Assembly (NCBI GenBank): GCA_009746045.1
Contig: RPFO01000553.1
Coordinates: 1-44,956 of the forward strand
Direction: 5' to 3'
Source of the DNA: Mesostigma viride
Taxonomy: Eukaryota > Streptophyta > Mesostigmatophyceae > Mesostigmatales > Mesostigmataceae
Length of the DNA stretch: 44,956 bases
Numbering within the stretch: position 1 is the stretch's first letter; every line of letters begins with the position of its first letter. A model generated the notes under the pieces. It was not told the DNA's origin. It ran no database searches and saw nothing but the letters and a program-made list of their open reading frames with translations. The position numbers were made by a program, and so were the translations under genes. Positions 11,232 through 23,275 of the stretch are shown piece by piece.

Positions 11232-12843
11232 TTGACATGCCATGGATGAAAAACGCCAAGAAGAGTATATGGCCCCGCTGCCACCAAAAATCACCTGGTT
11301 GATCAACCAAGGGGATAGCCTGCACAGTGAGACACAAACACAGCAGACCCAGCAAAGCAAAATTCAGGTTGTAAGCGAGTGGAGATTACTTTTGACATGC
11401 TTGATGAAGAAATATATAACACACCTTCTATTGTCACACCTTCTATAAACAAATGGTTGATTGATCACCTTATACACCACGTAAACATGCTACCAGACGC
11501 GCTCTTCAGTCCAGTCAAAATCCACGTGCAAAGCAAGTCAGCTTACGCAGAAAGCACCATGAATGTCAGCCAGTACAGCAGTAAATGACGCCCCAAACCC
11601 GTGACCAGGCAAGCATCCAGAGGGGCTTTCACCGCCCAGTATATTCCAGAAAAAAGCATCACAGATCCTTGGGCAACGGACGTTCACACAGGACATGCGA
11701 AGGACCATGAAGATGGCGTCCTGCACGGCTAAGAAAATAAAACGCAGACCCTTGCTACGCTATGTCTTTGCTGCGACTAGGTGGATTCGGCGAAATGGAA
11801 AGAACGCAACCATGAAAATGCATCAGAAAGAGAGCAGGTACTACCCCGGTCATCGAAACAAACGCCTCACCATCGGCATCGCCGGTTACGTCCCGTGGCA
11901 AAAAATCCAGCGTTCTTTCCAATATGATGTGGCGACAGCAGAAGCTCGTTGGCCACACCCCAAGCCTTCCACGAACAGCAAACTGATTTCACTAGGCACC
12001 CAATACGTAAAGCAGTTAAGCATGATACTACAATACCTAAATCTACAACGACATTCCATTTCCAGGTCGCCATAGCGACACGGACCTCTCCCACGCAGGT
12101 ATCACTCCGTTGACGCACCTCCAGCTCAGAAAATTTCGCACTTGCTCTTCAAACATAAAATTTTGACGTATAAAACCATGGCTGCGCATTCCCCATCCCA
12201 ATTTTCTAGCCTACGTTGCCTGCCATCGCCAGCCAGCACAAGGAAAATTGCTCGCGCAGCACGTCACTTTGTTTTTCGCCCCGAGCATGCCGCACGCTTT
12301 GCCAATAATTCCCAGTTCCCACTGCTATTTCGCCCCACCCTGACTGAACGCCAGTTCGGCTCTGAACCTTCCAACCGTCCTGCAAATTTGATCCATGCGT
12401 TCAGAAAATCGCATTCCATTCACGTTGTGGCCGTTATTCGAGCGCGTTATTCGAAACGGCGTGCACCGGTTGGTCCCCGTCCAAAGTGGTGCAACGGGAA
12501 ACTGTGAAAAGTTTTAGTACAGATATCGGTTCGCCAGTAGCTTGTTTGACGCTTAAAAAAGTCAACGTGCCGTAATTCCTGAGGCCGCGCGGATTGGCGA
12601 GACGCCCCACCTGCCCGCAAAAGTCTGAACATGTTCAGCGTTTCAGCACCCGTTCAGGAAACTCGAGAATCGATCTCCAAGGTTTGGGGATTTTCTTTGT
12701 ACTACGCCGATTGGCCATCTCGCTACGGTCCTGTACGTCGTCCGCTCCCGCGCTAGGGGGCGCGGGGGACGGCCCCACCTTCGGCCTACGGCCTCGGCCA
12801 AAGTTTTCGGGCTTCATAAATCGTAGTTACATTAGGGGACAAG

Positions 12844-13576
12844 TTGGGGGCCCCTGCGGGGCCCAGACTTTTTGGCGCCTGAGCGGGCGATTGGCGCGTA
12901 CACCCGCGGGATGCGTCCTCGGGAACGCCGGCGCCACGCGGGGTGCGCAGTGCGAAGGGGCAGTGGCCGAGGGCGCCGAGGCGGGGGGGCCAGCGGGAGC
13001 CCAAAAATTTCGGTTCCGTACGGCCGTTTTTGGGGCTGAGCCCCCTGCTTTTCACAGTTTCTAGCCGTTTTTTGCCACGCTCCCCGTCTGAACACGTTCA
13101 GTTGTGTCATCCCGCTAAAATTGGCACGAAAATTGCGTGGGAAGTAGGCCGAACCGAAAATTTAACCGACAAACCGTTCAAAATAGGGTTCGAACTAAAT
13201 TTTCCGCACACTTCTCGTTCAGTCTGAACAGTCGAAATTTCCCGTTCAGTCTGAACCCTTAGTATTTCTAGTATTTTGTTTGGAGAGAGATCCTTCGTGT
13301 ATAAACTCTTCCTCCCAGCCGTATATGCCCCCCGGCATTTCTTGCGCATTTTGCTGAATTCAGCTTCTGTTCAGAATAGGTAAGACTCGATCTTAGGAGG
13401 GTGTGACGGCGTTCAGACTAGCGGTTACGGGCCGTTACTCGCGGCTCCGCAGGATTTCAGGATTTGCCCTCGTTCGTGGGGGTGCGATCAGGCCGTACGG
13501 TACGGCGCCCGCGGCGATGTCAGGATGTTCGGGTTTCTCCCTTGCGCAACACGATCGTAGTTAAGTAGTTGACAAG
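12844..13576 (+). repeat. 733-bp GC-rich unit, first tandem copy
   Basis: It starts right after GGGGACAAG with the hairpin GGGCCCC-TGC-GGGGCCC, continues through very GC-rich DNA, then a part rich in GTTCAG/CTGAAC motifs (CGTTCAGTCTGAAC). It ends ATCGTAGTTAAGTAGTTGACAAG-like, matching the end of block D. The second copy is offset by exactly 733 bp and appears identical. Open frames up to 156 codons (one running in from block D) are unlike anything I recognise. Confidence 0.92.
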
Positions 13577-14309
13577 TTGGGGGCCCCTGCGGGGCCCAGA
13601 CTTTTTGGCGCCTGAGCGGGCGATTGGCGCGTACACCCGCGGGATGCGTCCTCGGGAACGCCGGCGCCACGCGGGGTGCGCAGTGCGAAGGGGCAGTGGC
13701 CGAGGGCGCCGAGGCGGGGGGGCCAGCGGGAGCCCAAAAATTTCGGTTCCGTACGGCCGTTTTTGGGGCTGAGCCCCCTGCTTTTCACAGTTTCTAGCCG
13801 TTTTTTGCCACGCTCCCCGTCTGAACACGTTCAGTTGTGTCATCCCGCTAAAATTGGCACGAAAATTGCGTGGGAAGTAGGCCGAACCGAAAATTTAACC
13901 GACAAACCGTTCAAAATAGGGTTCGAACTAAATTTTCCGCACACTTCTCGTTCAGTCTGAACAGTCGAAATTTCCCGTTCAGTCTGAACCCTTAGTATTT
14001 CTAGTATTTTGTTTGGAGAGAGATCCTTCGTGTATAAACTCTTCCTCCCAGCCGTATATGCCCCCCGGCATTTCTTGCGCATTTTGCTGAATTCAGCTTC
14101 TGTTCAGAATAGGTAAGACTCGATCTTAGGAGGGTGTGACGGCGTTCAGACTAGCGGTTACGGGCCGTTACTCGCGGCTCCGCAGGATTTCAGGATTTGC
14201 CCTCGTTCGTGGGGGTGCGATCAGGCCGTACGGTACGGCGCCCGCGGCGATGTCAGGATGTTCGGGTTTCTCCCTTGCGCAACACGATCGTAGTTAAGTA
14301 GTTGACAAG
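13577..14309 (+). repeat. 733-bp GC-rich unit, second tandem copy
   Basis: It repeats 12844-13576 without visible differences and ends in GACAAG at 14304-14309, directly joined to block E. The perfect identity points to a very recent duplication, or to an assembly or unequal-exchange event. Confidence 0.92.
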
Positions 14310-14748
14310 AAAAAAGTGGGGGAGGGGGGCTATCGCCCCCCCTCCCCGACTTGAGAGGACGTGACTCGCCGCTAGCGGCCCAGAGGCCGATAGTCGACCT
14401 TCTGGGCGCCAACCGCACCGGCCCGCGCGACGCGCCAAGACCCTTCCACGGAGGACGCGCGGGCGGACGATTCCGACCGGGACGAACCGCCGCCGTGCGC
14501 CACGCGCAACGGACCCTTCCCCGTGAACACCGTGGAAGCTCTCCGAGCGTGAGATACTTGGAAATTTCGTCACGTTCGTATCGAAAATGAAATTTCTGAC
14601 AAATTTGTCAGCTCGGACAGAACCACAATGAATTTCAGCATACCATTCGATACAACAATGATATTTCGGCGTCGGATACTTGGAAATTTCGTTACGTTCG
14701 TATCGCCGGTGAAATTCTGACAAATTTTATCCTGAACTATTTCGCATC

Positions 14749-14972
14749 ATAACATGACTCCGTTGGGAGATCATCATGTAGCACTGGCTAACATATTCCC
14801 TTGCTGGATGGATGGAGGTAGGTGAAGAATTAAACCTTTTTGAATGACCTTATTTGTCTAATTCTAATTGCCTAGCACAGTCTACCTAGAGGAGGGCCCT
14901 GATTGGCACAATTGTGGCCATGTACGTAATTATGCTACATGTCGTACATGATCTCCCAACTAGTCATGTTAT
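14749..14972. mobile_element. MITE-like element, copy 3 (224 bp)
   Basis: Same ends. It has a 4-bp deletion inside the right half (ACATGTCGTACATG instead of ACATGTCTGTCGTACATG), shared with copies 6-9. Confidence 0.65.
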
Positions 14973-15336
14973 AATTTAATTTCATTTTAATGCTAGCATG
15001 TCTTGTTGCATGCCCTCAAAGCTAAAATTGTTTATCACATGCAGAGAGAGCCCGCACAATGAATTTCAGCGTACCATTCATTAATTAATTATACCATGCG
15101 ATATACTTTACAGATATTTCGCTGTCAAATACTTCGAAATTTGGGTACTGCTTTTTGCAAGCCAGCCATAAGGACCAAACACTCCCATGCAAACTCCCAT
15201 TTTCATCATTAATTAATATTCATTGAGTGGCAATCCTTTCATTCCTTTGTTCACACATGCACCATCCGTCATTCCCATTATGAAATTGAAAAAATTAAAT
15301 CATAGCATGACTCCGTGGTGCCCACTATGACTTCAT

Positions 15337-16214
15337 GGGGGGGGCTGGCATGCTTGCGTGGGTGTGGGGGGGCCTCGCATGCGTGCGTGGGTGTGGGGGG
15401 GGCTCGCATGCGTGCGTGGGTGTGGGGGGGAGTGGCATGCATGCGTGGGTGTGGTGGGGGGCTGCCATGCATGCGTGGGGTTAGGGGGGGGCTGGCACGC
15501 GTGTGTGGGTTCGTGGGGTGGCTGCCATGCGTGCGTGGGTGTGTGGGGTGGCCGGCATGCGTACGTGGGTGTGGGGGGTGGCTGGCATGCATAAGTGGGT
15601 TTGTGATGGGCTGGCATGCGTGCGTGGGTTGGTGGGGTGGCTTGCATGCATGCGTGCATGTGGGGGGTCGCTGGCATGCATGCGTGGGTTTGTGGGGTAG
15701 CTGGCATGCGGGCGTGGGTGTGGGAGGGGCTGGCATGCATGCGTGGGTGTGGGGGGTGGCTGGCATGCATGCCTGCATGTGGGGTAGGGCTGGCATGCGT
15801 GCGTGGGTGTGGGGGGGGCTGCCATGCGTGTGTCGGGGGGCTGGCATGCGTGGGTGGTTGGCGGGGGGAGTGGCATGCATGCGTGGGTGTGGTGGGGAGC
15901 TGCCATGCATGCGTGGTTTTAAGGGGGGGCTGGCACGCGTGCGTGGGTTCGTGGGGTGGCTGCCATGCGTGCGTGGGGGTGGGGGGTGGCTGGCATGCGT
16001 AAGTGGCTGTGGGGGTTGCTGGAATGCATAAGTGGGTTGTGGGGTGGCTGGCATGCGTGCGTGGGTGTGGGGGTGGCTGGCATGCGTGCGTGGATTGGTG
16101 GGGTGGCTGGCATGCATGCGGGCATGTGGGGGGTGGCTGGAATCCATGCGTGGGTTTGTGGGGTATAGCTAACATGTGTGCGTGGGTGTGGGAGGGGCTG
16201 GCATGCATGCGTTG
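15337..16214 (+). repeat. Minisatellite array 3 (contracted)
   Basis: Same monomers, but only about 880 bp. The outermost monomers at both ends match those of arrays 1, 2 and 4, while the internal 445-bp blocks are missing. This is the expected outcome of unequal exchange or slippage between higher-order repeats. Confidence 0.97.
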
Positions 16215-18187
16215 GTTGACATGCCATGGATGAAAAACGCCAAGAAGAGTATATGGCCCCGCTGCCACCAAAAATCACCTGGTTGATCAACCAAGGGGAT
16301 AGCCTGCACAGTGAGACACAAACACAGCAGACCCAGCAAAGCAAAATTCAGGTTGTAAGCGAGTGGAGATTACTTTTGACATGCTTGATGAAGAAATATA
16401 TAACACACCTTCTATTGTCACACCTTCTATAAACAAATGGTTGATTGATCACCTTATACACCACGTAAACATGCTACCAGACGCGCTCTTCAGTCCAGTC
16501 AAAATCCACGTGCGAAGCAAGTCAGCTTACGCAGAAAGCACCATGAATGTCAGCCAGTACAGCAGTAAATGACGCCCCAAACCCGTGACCAGGCAAGCAT
16601 CCAGAGGGGCTTTCACCGCCCAGTATATTCCAGAAAAAAGCATCACAGATCCTTGGGCAACGGACGTTCACACAGGACATGCGAAGGACCATGAAGATGG
16701 CGTCCTGCACGGCTAAGAAAATAAAACGCAGACCCTTGCTACGCTATGTCTTTGCTGCGACTAGGTGGATTCGGCGAAATGGAAAGAACGCAACCATGAA
16801 AATGCATCAGAAAGAGAGCAGGTACTACCCCGGTCATCGAAACAAACGCCTCACCATCGGCATCGCCGGTTACGTCCCGTGGCAAAAAATCCAGCGTTCT
16901 TTCCAATATGATGTGGCGACAGCAGAAGCTCGTTGGCCACACCCCAAGCCTTCCACGAACAGCAAACTGATTTCACTAGGCACCCAATACGTAAAGCAGT
17001 TAAGCATGATACTACAATACCTAAATCTACAACGACATTCCATTTCCAGGTCGCCATAGCGACACGGACCTCTCCCACGCAGGTATCACTCCGTTGACGC
17101 ACCTCCAGCTCAGAAAATTTCGCACTTGCTCTTCAAACATAAAATTTTGACGTATAAAACCATGGCTGCGCATTCCCCATCCCAATTTTCTAGCCTACGT
17201 TGCCTGCCATCGCCAGCCAGCACAAGGAAAATTGCTCGCGCAGCACGTCACTTTGTTTTTCGCCCCGAGCATGCCGCACGCTTTGCCAATAATTCCCAGT
17301 TCCCACTGCTATTTCGCCCCACCCTGACTGAACGCCAGTTCGGCTCTGAACCTTCCAACCGTCCTGCAAATTTGATCCATGCGTTCAGAAAATCGCATTC
17401 CATTCACGTTGTGGCCGTTATTCGAGCGCGTTATTCGAAACGGCGTGCACCGGTTGGTCCCCGTCCAAAGTGGTGCAACGGGAAACTGTGAAAAGTTTTA
17501 GTACAGATATCGGTTCGCCAGTAGCTTGTTTGACGCTTAAAAAGTCAACGCGCCGTAATTCCTGAGGCCGCGCGGATTGGCGAGACGCCCCACCTGCCCG
17601 CAAAAGTCTGAACATGTTCAGCGTTTCAGCACCCGTTCAGGAAACTCGAGAATCGATCTCCAAGGTTTGGGGATTTTCTTTGTACTACGCCGATTGGCCA
17701 TCTCGCTACGGTCCTGTACGTCGTCCGCTCCCGCGCTAGGGGGCGCGGGGGACGGCCCCACCTTCGGCCTACGGCCTCGGCCAAAGTTTTCGGGCTTCAT
17801 AAATCGTAGTTACATTAGGGGACAAGAAAAAAGTGGGGGAGGGGGGGCTATCGCCCCCCCTCCCCGACTTGAGAGGACGTGACTCGCCGCTAGCGGCCCA
17901 GAGGCCGATAGTCGACCTTCTGGGCGCCAACCGCACCGGCCCGCGCGACGCGCCAAGACCCTTCCACGGAGGACGCGCGAGCGGACGATTCCGACCGGGA
18001 CGAACCGCCTCCGTGCGCCACTCGCAACGGACCCTTCCCCGTGAACACCGTGAAAGCTCTCCGAGCGTGAGATACTTGGAAATTTCGTCACGTTCGTATC
18101 GAAATTAAAAATTCTGACAAATTTTCAGCTCGGACTGAACCACAATGAAATAATTCTGACAAATTTTATCCTGAACTATTTCGCATC

Positions 18188-18415
18188 ATAACATGACTCC
18201 GTTGGGAGATCATCATGTAGCACTGGCTAACATATTCCCTTGCTGGATGGATGGAGGTAGGTGAAGAATTAAACCTTTTTGAATGACCTTATTTGTCTAA
18301 TTGTAATTGCCTAGCACAGTCTACCTAGAGGAGGGCCCTGATTGGCACAATTGTGGCCATGTACGTAATTATGCTACATGTCTGTCGTACATGATCTCCC
18401 AACTAGTCATGTTAT
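18188..18415. mobile_element. MITE-like element, copy 4 (228 bp)
   Basis: Same as copies 1 and 2. Confidence 0.65.
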
Positions 18416-18779
18416 AATTTAATTTCATTTTAATGCTAGCATGTCTTGTTGCATGCCCTCAAAGCTAAAATTGTTTATCACATGCAGAGAGAGCCCGCAC
18501 AATGAATTTCAGCGTACCATTCATTAATTAATTATACCATGCGATATACTTTACAGATATTTCGCTGTCAAATACTTCGAAATTTGGGTACTGCTTTTTG
18601 CAAGCCAGCCATAAGGACCAAACACTCCCATGCAAACTCCCATTTTCATCATTAATTAATATTCATTGAGTGGCAATCCTTTCATTCCTTTGTTCACACA
18701 TGCACCATCCGTCATTCCCATTATTAAATTGAAAAAATTAAAACATAGCATGACTCCGTGGTGCCCACTATGACTTCAT

Positions 18780-21079
18780 GGGGGGGGCTGGCATGCTTGC
18801 GTGGGTGTGGGGGGCCTCGCATGCGTGCGTGGGTGTGGGGGGGGCTCGCATGCGTGCGTGGGTGTGGGGGGGAGTGGCATGCATGCGTGGGTGTGGTGGG
18901 GGGCTGCCATGCATGCGTGTGGTTAGGGGGGGGCTGGCACGCGTGTGTGGGTTCGTGGGGTGGCTGCCATGCGTGCGTGGGTGTGTGGGGTGGCTGGCAT
19001 GCGTACGTGGGTGTGGGGGGTGGCTGGCATGCATAAGTGGGTTTGTGATGGGCTGGCATGCGTGCGTGGGTTGGTGGGGTGGCAGGCATGCATGCGTGCA
19101 TGTGGGGGGTCGCTGGCATGCATGCGTGGGTTTGTGGGGTAGCTGGCATGCAGGCGTGGGTGTGGGAGGGGTTGGCATGCATGCGTGGGTGTGGGGGGTG
19201 GCTCGCATGCGTGCGTGGGTGTGGGGGGGAGTGGCATGCATGCGTGGGTGTGGTGGGGGGCTGCCATGCATGCGTGGGGTTAGGGGGGGCTGGCACGCGT
19301 GTGTGGGTTCGTGGGGTGGCTGCCATGCGTGCGTGGGTGTGTGGGGGGCTCGCATGCGTGCGTGGGTGTGGGGGGGGCTCGCATGCGTGCGTGGGTGTGG
19401 GGGGGAGTGGCATGCATGCGTGGGTGTGGTGGGGGGCTGCCATGCATGCGTGGGGTTAGGGGGGGGCTGGCACGCGTGTGTGGGTTGGTGGGGTGGCTGC
19501 CATGCGTGCGTGGGTGTGTGGGGTGGCTGGCATGCGTACGTGGGTGTGGGGGGTGGCTGGCATGCATAAGTGGGTTTGTGATGGGCTGGCATGCGTGCGT
19601 GGGTTGGTGGGGTGGCAGGCATGCATGCGTGCATGTGGGGGGTCGCTGGCATGCATGCGTGGGTTTGTGGGGTAGCTGGCATGCAGGCGTGGGTGTGGGA
19701 GGGGTTGGCATGCATGCGTGGGTGTGGGGGGTGGCTGGCATGCTTGCCTGCATGTGGGGTGGGGCTGGCATGCTTGCGTGGGTGTGGGGGGGCCTCGCAT
19801 GCGTGCGTGGGTGTGGGGGGGGCTCGCATGCGTGCGTGGGTGTGGGGGGGAGTGGCATGCATGCGTGGGTGTGGTGGGGGGCTGCCATGCATGCGTGGGG
19901 TTAGGGGGGGCTGGCACGCGTGTGTGGGTTGGTGGGGTGGCTGCCATGCGTGCGTGGGTGTGTGGGGTGGCTGGCATGCGTACGTGGGTGTGGGGGGTGG
20001 CTGGCATGCATAAGTGGGTTTGTGATGGGCTGGCATGCGTGCGTGGGTTGGTGGGGTGGCTGGCATGCATGCGTGCATGTGGGGGGTCGCTGGCATGCAT
20101 GCGTGGGTTTGTGGGGTAGCTGGCATGCGGGCGTGGGTGTGGGAGGGGCTGGCATGCATGCGTGGGTGTGGGGGGTGGCTGGCATGCATGCCTGCATGTG
20201 GGGTGGGGCTGGCATGCGTGCGTGGGTGTGGGGGGGGCTCGCATGCGTGCGTGGGTGTGGGGGGGGCTCGCATGCGTGCGTGGGTGTGGGGGGGAGTGGC
20301 ATGCATGCGTGGGTGTGGTGGGGGGCTGCCATGCATGCGTGGGGTTAGGGGGGGGCTGGCACGCGTGTGTGGGTTGGTGGGGTGGCTGCCATGCGTGCGT
20401 GGGTGTGTGGGGTGGCTGGCATGCGTACGTGGGTGTGGGGGGTGGCTGGCATGCATAAGTGGGTTTGTGATGGGCTGGCATGCGTGCGTGGGTTGGTGGG
20501 GTGGCTGGCATGCATGCGTGCATGTGGGGGGTCGCTGGCATGCATGCGTGGGTTTGTGGGGTAGCTGGCATGCGGGCGTGGGTGTGGGAGGGGCTGGCAT
20601 GCATGCGTGGGTGTGGGGGGTGGCTGGCATGCATGCCTGCATGTGGGGTAGGGCTGGCATGCGTGCGTGGGTGTGGGGGGGGCTGCCATGCGTGTGTCGG
20701 GGGGCTGGCATGCGTGGGTGGTTGGCGGGGGGAGTGGCATGCATGCGTGGGTGTGGTGGGGAGCTGCCATGCATGCGTGGTTTTAAGGGGGGGCTGGCAC
20801 GCGTGCGTGGGTTCGTGGGGTGGCTGCCATGCGTGCGTGGGGGTGGGGGGTGGCTGGCATGCGTAAGTGGCTGTGGGGGTTGCTGGAATGCATAAGTGGG
20901 TTGTGGGGTGGCTGGCATGCGTGCGTGGGTGTGGGGGTGGCTGGCATGCGTGCGTGGATTGGTGGGGTGGCTGGCATGCATGCGGGCATGTGGGGGGTGG
21001 CTGGAATCCATGCGTGGGTTTGTGGGGTATAGCTAACATGTGTGCGTGGGTGTGGGAGGGGCTGGCATGCATGCGTTGG
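18780..21079 (+). repeat. Minisatellite array 4
   Basis: About 2.3 kb, with higher-order landmarks at 19478, about 19923 and 20367. Order and content are close to arrays 1 and 2. The longest artefactual frame of the window (about 2.2 kb, minus strand) lies here and consists only of the decamer repeat. Confidence 0.97.
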
Positions 21080-22687
21080 TTGACATGCCATGGATGAAAA
21101 ACGCCAAGAAGAGTATATGGCCCCGCTGCCACCAAAAATCACCTGGTTGATCAACCAAGGGGATAGCCTGCACAGTGAGACACAAACACAGCAGACCCAG
21201 CAAAGCAAAATTCAGGTTGTAAGCGAGTGGAGATTACTTTTGACATGCTTGATGAAGAAATATATAACACACCTTCTATTGTCACACCTTCTATAAACAA
21301 ATGGTTGATTGATCACCTTATACACCACGTAAACATGCTACCAGACGCGCTCTTCAGTCCAGTCAAAATCCACGTGCAAAGCAAGTCAGCTTACGCAGAA
21401 AGCACCATGAATGTCAGCCAGTACAGCAGTAAATGACGCCCCAAACCCGTGACCAGGCAAGCATCCAGAGGGGCTTTCACCGCCCAGTATATTCCAGAAA
21501 AAAGCATCACAGATCCTTGGGCAACGGACGTTCACACAGGACATGCGAAGGACCATGAAGATGGCGTCCTGCACGGCTAAGAAAATAAAACGCAGACCCT
21601 TGCTACGCTATGTCTTTGCTGCGACTAGGTGGATTCGGCGAAATGGAAAGAACGCAACCATGAAAATGCATCAGAAAGAGAGCAGGTACTACCCCGGTCA
21701 TCGAAACAAACGCCTCACCATCGGCATCGCCGGTTACGTCCCGTGGCAAAAAATCCAGCGTTCTTTCCAATATGATGTGGCGACAGCAGAAGCTCGTTGG
21801 CCACACCCCAAGCCTTCCACGAACAGCAAACTGATTTCACTAGGCACCCAATACGTAAAGCAGTTAAGCATGATACTACAATACCTAAATCTACAACGAC
21901 ATTCCATTTCCAGGTCGCCATAGCGACACGGACCTCTCCCACGCAGGTATCACTCCGTTGACGCACCTCCAGCTCAGAAAATTTCGCACTTGCTCTTCAA
22001 ACATAAAATTTTGACGTATAAAACCATGGCTGCGCATTCCCCATCCCAATTTTCTAGCCTACGTTGCCTGCCATCGCCAGCCAGCACAAGGAAAATTGCT
22101 CGCGCAGCACGTCACTTTGTTTTTCGCCCCGAGCATGCCGCACGCTTTGCCAATAATTCCCAGTTCCCACTGCTATTTCGCCCCACCCTGACTGAACGCC
22201 AGTTCGGCTCTGAACCTTCCAACCGTCCTGCAAATTTGATCCATGCGTTCAGAAAATCGCATTCCATTCACGTTGTGGCCGTTATTCGAGCGCGTTATTC
22301 GAAACGGCGTGCACCGGTTGGTCCCCGTCCAAAGTGGTGCAACGGGAAACTGTGAAAAGTTTTAGTACAGATATCGGTTCGCCAGTAGCTTGTTTGACGC
22401 TTAAAAAAGTCAACGTGCCGTAATTCCTGAGGCCGCGCGGATTGGCGAGACGCCCCACCTGCCCGCAAAAGTCTGAACATGTTCAGCGTTTCAGCACCCG
22501 TTCAGGAAACTCGAGAATCGATCTCCAAGGTTTGGGGATTTTCTTTGTACTACGCCGATTGGCCATCTCGCTACGGTCCTGTACGTCGTCCGCTCCCGCG
22601 CTAGGGGGCGCGGGGGACGGCCCCACCTTCGGCCTACGGCCTCGGCCAAAGTTTTCGGGCTTCATAAATCGTAGTTACATTAGGGGA

Positions 22688-22936
22688 CTAGTGGGGGGGC
22701 CAAGGCCCCCCACTTATTCGGACGCACTACGCCACCAGGGGCCCTGAGGCCCCCGCCGAAAGCTTCGACCCGCCGGGTTGAGCCCGCCGACCGGCCCGGC
22801 CCCTACGCCGGGGGGCGAACGCTCGGCGGCCTTCCTTTGCGGGCTTCCCATCGCGCGCGCTCGCGCCGGCCCGCCGCACCGTCGATCCCACGCTCCGTCC
22901 CTCACGGGCACGTCCAACACGCGTCGTACTACTAGT
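22688..22936 (+). repeat. Alternative GC-rich block at the D/E junction of copy 5
   Basis: After GGGGAC the sequence continues ACTAGTGGGGGGGCC and folds as AGTGGGGGGGCC against GGCCCCCCACT. About 200 bp of very GC-rich DNA follow, ending near another ACTAGT (22931). TATTCGGAC at 22715 and GTCCGAATA at 22948 form a 9-bp inverted pair. This block replaces block E and the MITE-like element found in the other copies. No open frame is credible. Confidence 0.6.
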
Positions 22937-23275
22937 ACATCAACCCAGTCCGAATAGTACTGTACATCGTGAGACGTCGCCGTTCATTGCATGCAAGTAT
23001 TTCCTTAATCAGTACTTCCTAACAACTGGAACTCACAATGCAGCTAAGCCATGCAGGACACAACGCTTTTGGCAAGCGGCAGCCATAACGACCAAACACT
23101 TCCATGCAAACTCCCATGTTCATCATTCATTATTATTCATTGAGTGGCAATCCTTTGTAAACACATGCACCAATTCGGTCATGCCCACTATGACTTCATG
23201 TAGACAATGTTTTGTACATGACTCGAAAGTGCCCTTGTGCGCGACCGTGGGGCGTGGCAGGCTAGCCCTCTCCAT
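22937..23275 (+). other. Copy 5 spacer between GC-rich block and minisatellite
   Basis: The first 130 bp have no counterpart in other units. From about 23072 the sequence aligns loosely to the standard AT-rich spacer (GCCATAACGACCAAACACTT, ATTCATTGAGTGGCAATCC) and to the pre-array core CATGCCCACTATGACTTCATG. The next ~70 bp before the array are again private. No gene seen. Confidence 0.6.

Larger units (their letters stand above)
6723..11590 (+). repeat. Macrosatellite copy 2 (reference-like unit, 4868 bp)
   Basis: This is the cleanest complete unit. It holds A/B DNA 6723-7458, C/D 7459-7974, E 7975-8250, MITE-like element 8337-8564, AT-rich spacer to about 8928, minisatellite 8929-11231, then the post-array segment to the next anchor. 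The post-array segment carries the perfect 12-bp palindrome GGTTGATCAACC. It lacks private insertions, so it serves as the empty-site reference for those in copies 1, 3 and 7. No coding sequence is supported in it. Small open frames recur identically in other copies only because the DNA itself is repeated. Confidence 0.9.
11591..16574 (+). repeat. Macrosatellite copy 3 (733-bp tandem insertion, short array)
   Basis: The A-D blocks match copy 2 almost base for base up to GGGGACAAG at 12843. There two tandem 733-bp GC-rich units (12844-14309) intervene before block E resumes. The E and MITE-like sequences belong to a different subtype from copies 1, 2 and 4: GGGCGGACG for GAGCGGACG, and a 4-bp deletion in the MITE. 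The downstream half was probably exchanged with a copy-6-like unit. The minisatellite is the shortest here, about 0.88 kb (15337-16214). Confidence 0.9.
16575..21438 (+). repeat. Macrosatellite copy 4 (4864 bp)
   Basis: The copy is nearly identical to copy 2 in all blocks and in array length. A/B runs 16575-17310, C/D ends at GACAAG near 17826, the E hairpin is at 17831-17870, the MITE-like element at 18188-18415 and the minisatellite at 18780-21079. Only scattered single-base or homopolymer-length differences separate it from copy 2. No insertion and no supported gene. Confidence 0.9.

Noticed and set aside
13188-13202. tRNA or Pol III B box (GGTTCGAAC) in the 733-bp units; GGTTCAACCC in the palindrome arm
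   Set aside because: No matching A box at the right distance and no cloverleaf could be folded around either motif.
14253-14723. Minus-strand open frame of ~143-157 codons across block E (also in copies 6-9)
   Set aside because: It runs through the G/C hairpin and 122-bp repeat relics, is shorter in copies 1, 2 and 4, and encodes no recognisable domain. Its recurrence reflects DNA duplication.
18768-21011. Long open frames across the minisatellites (up to 747 codons, both strands)
   Set aside because: The ~30-bp monomer has no stop in several frames, so long frames arise automatically on both strands in overlapping frames. Products are decapeptide repeats (HACQPP-like or HACVGVGGGW-like). 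Frames rotate between 445-bp blocks and break with every G-run length change.
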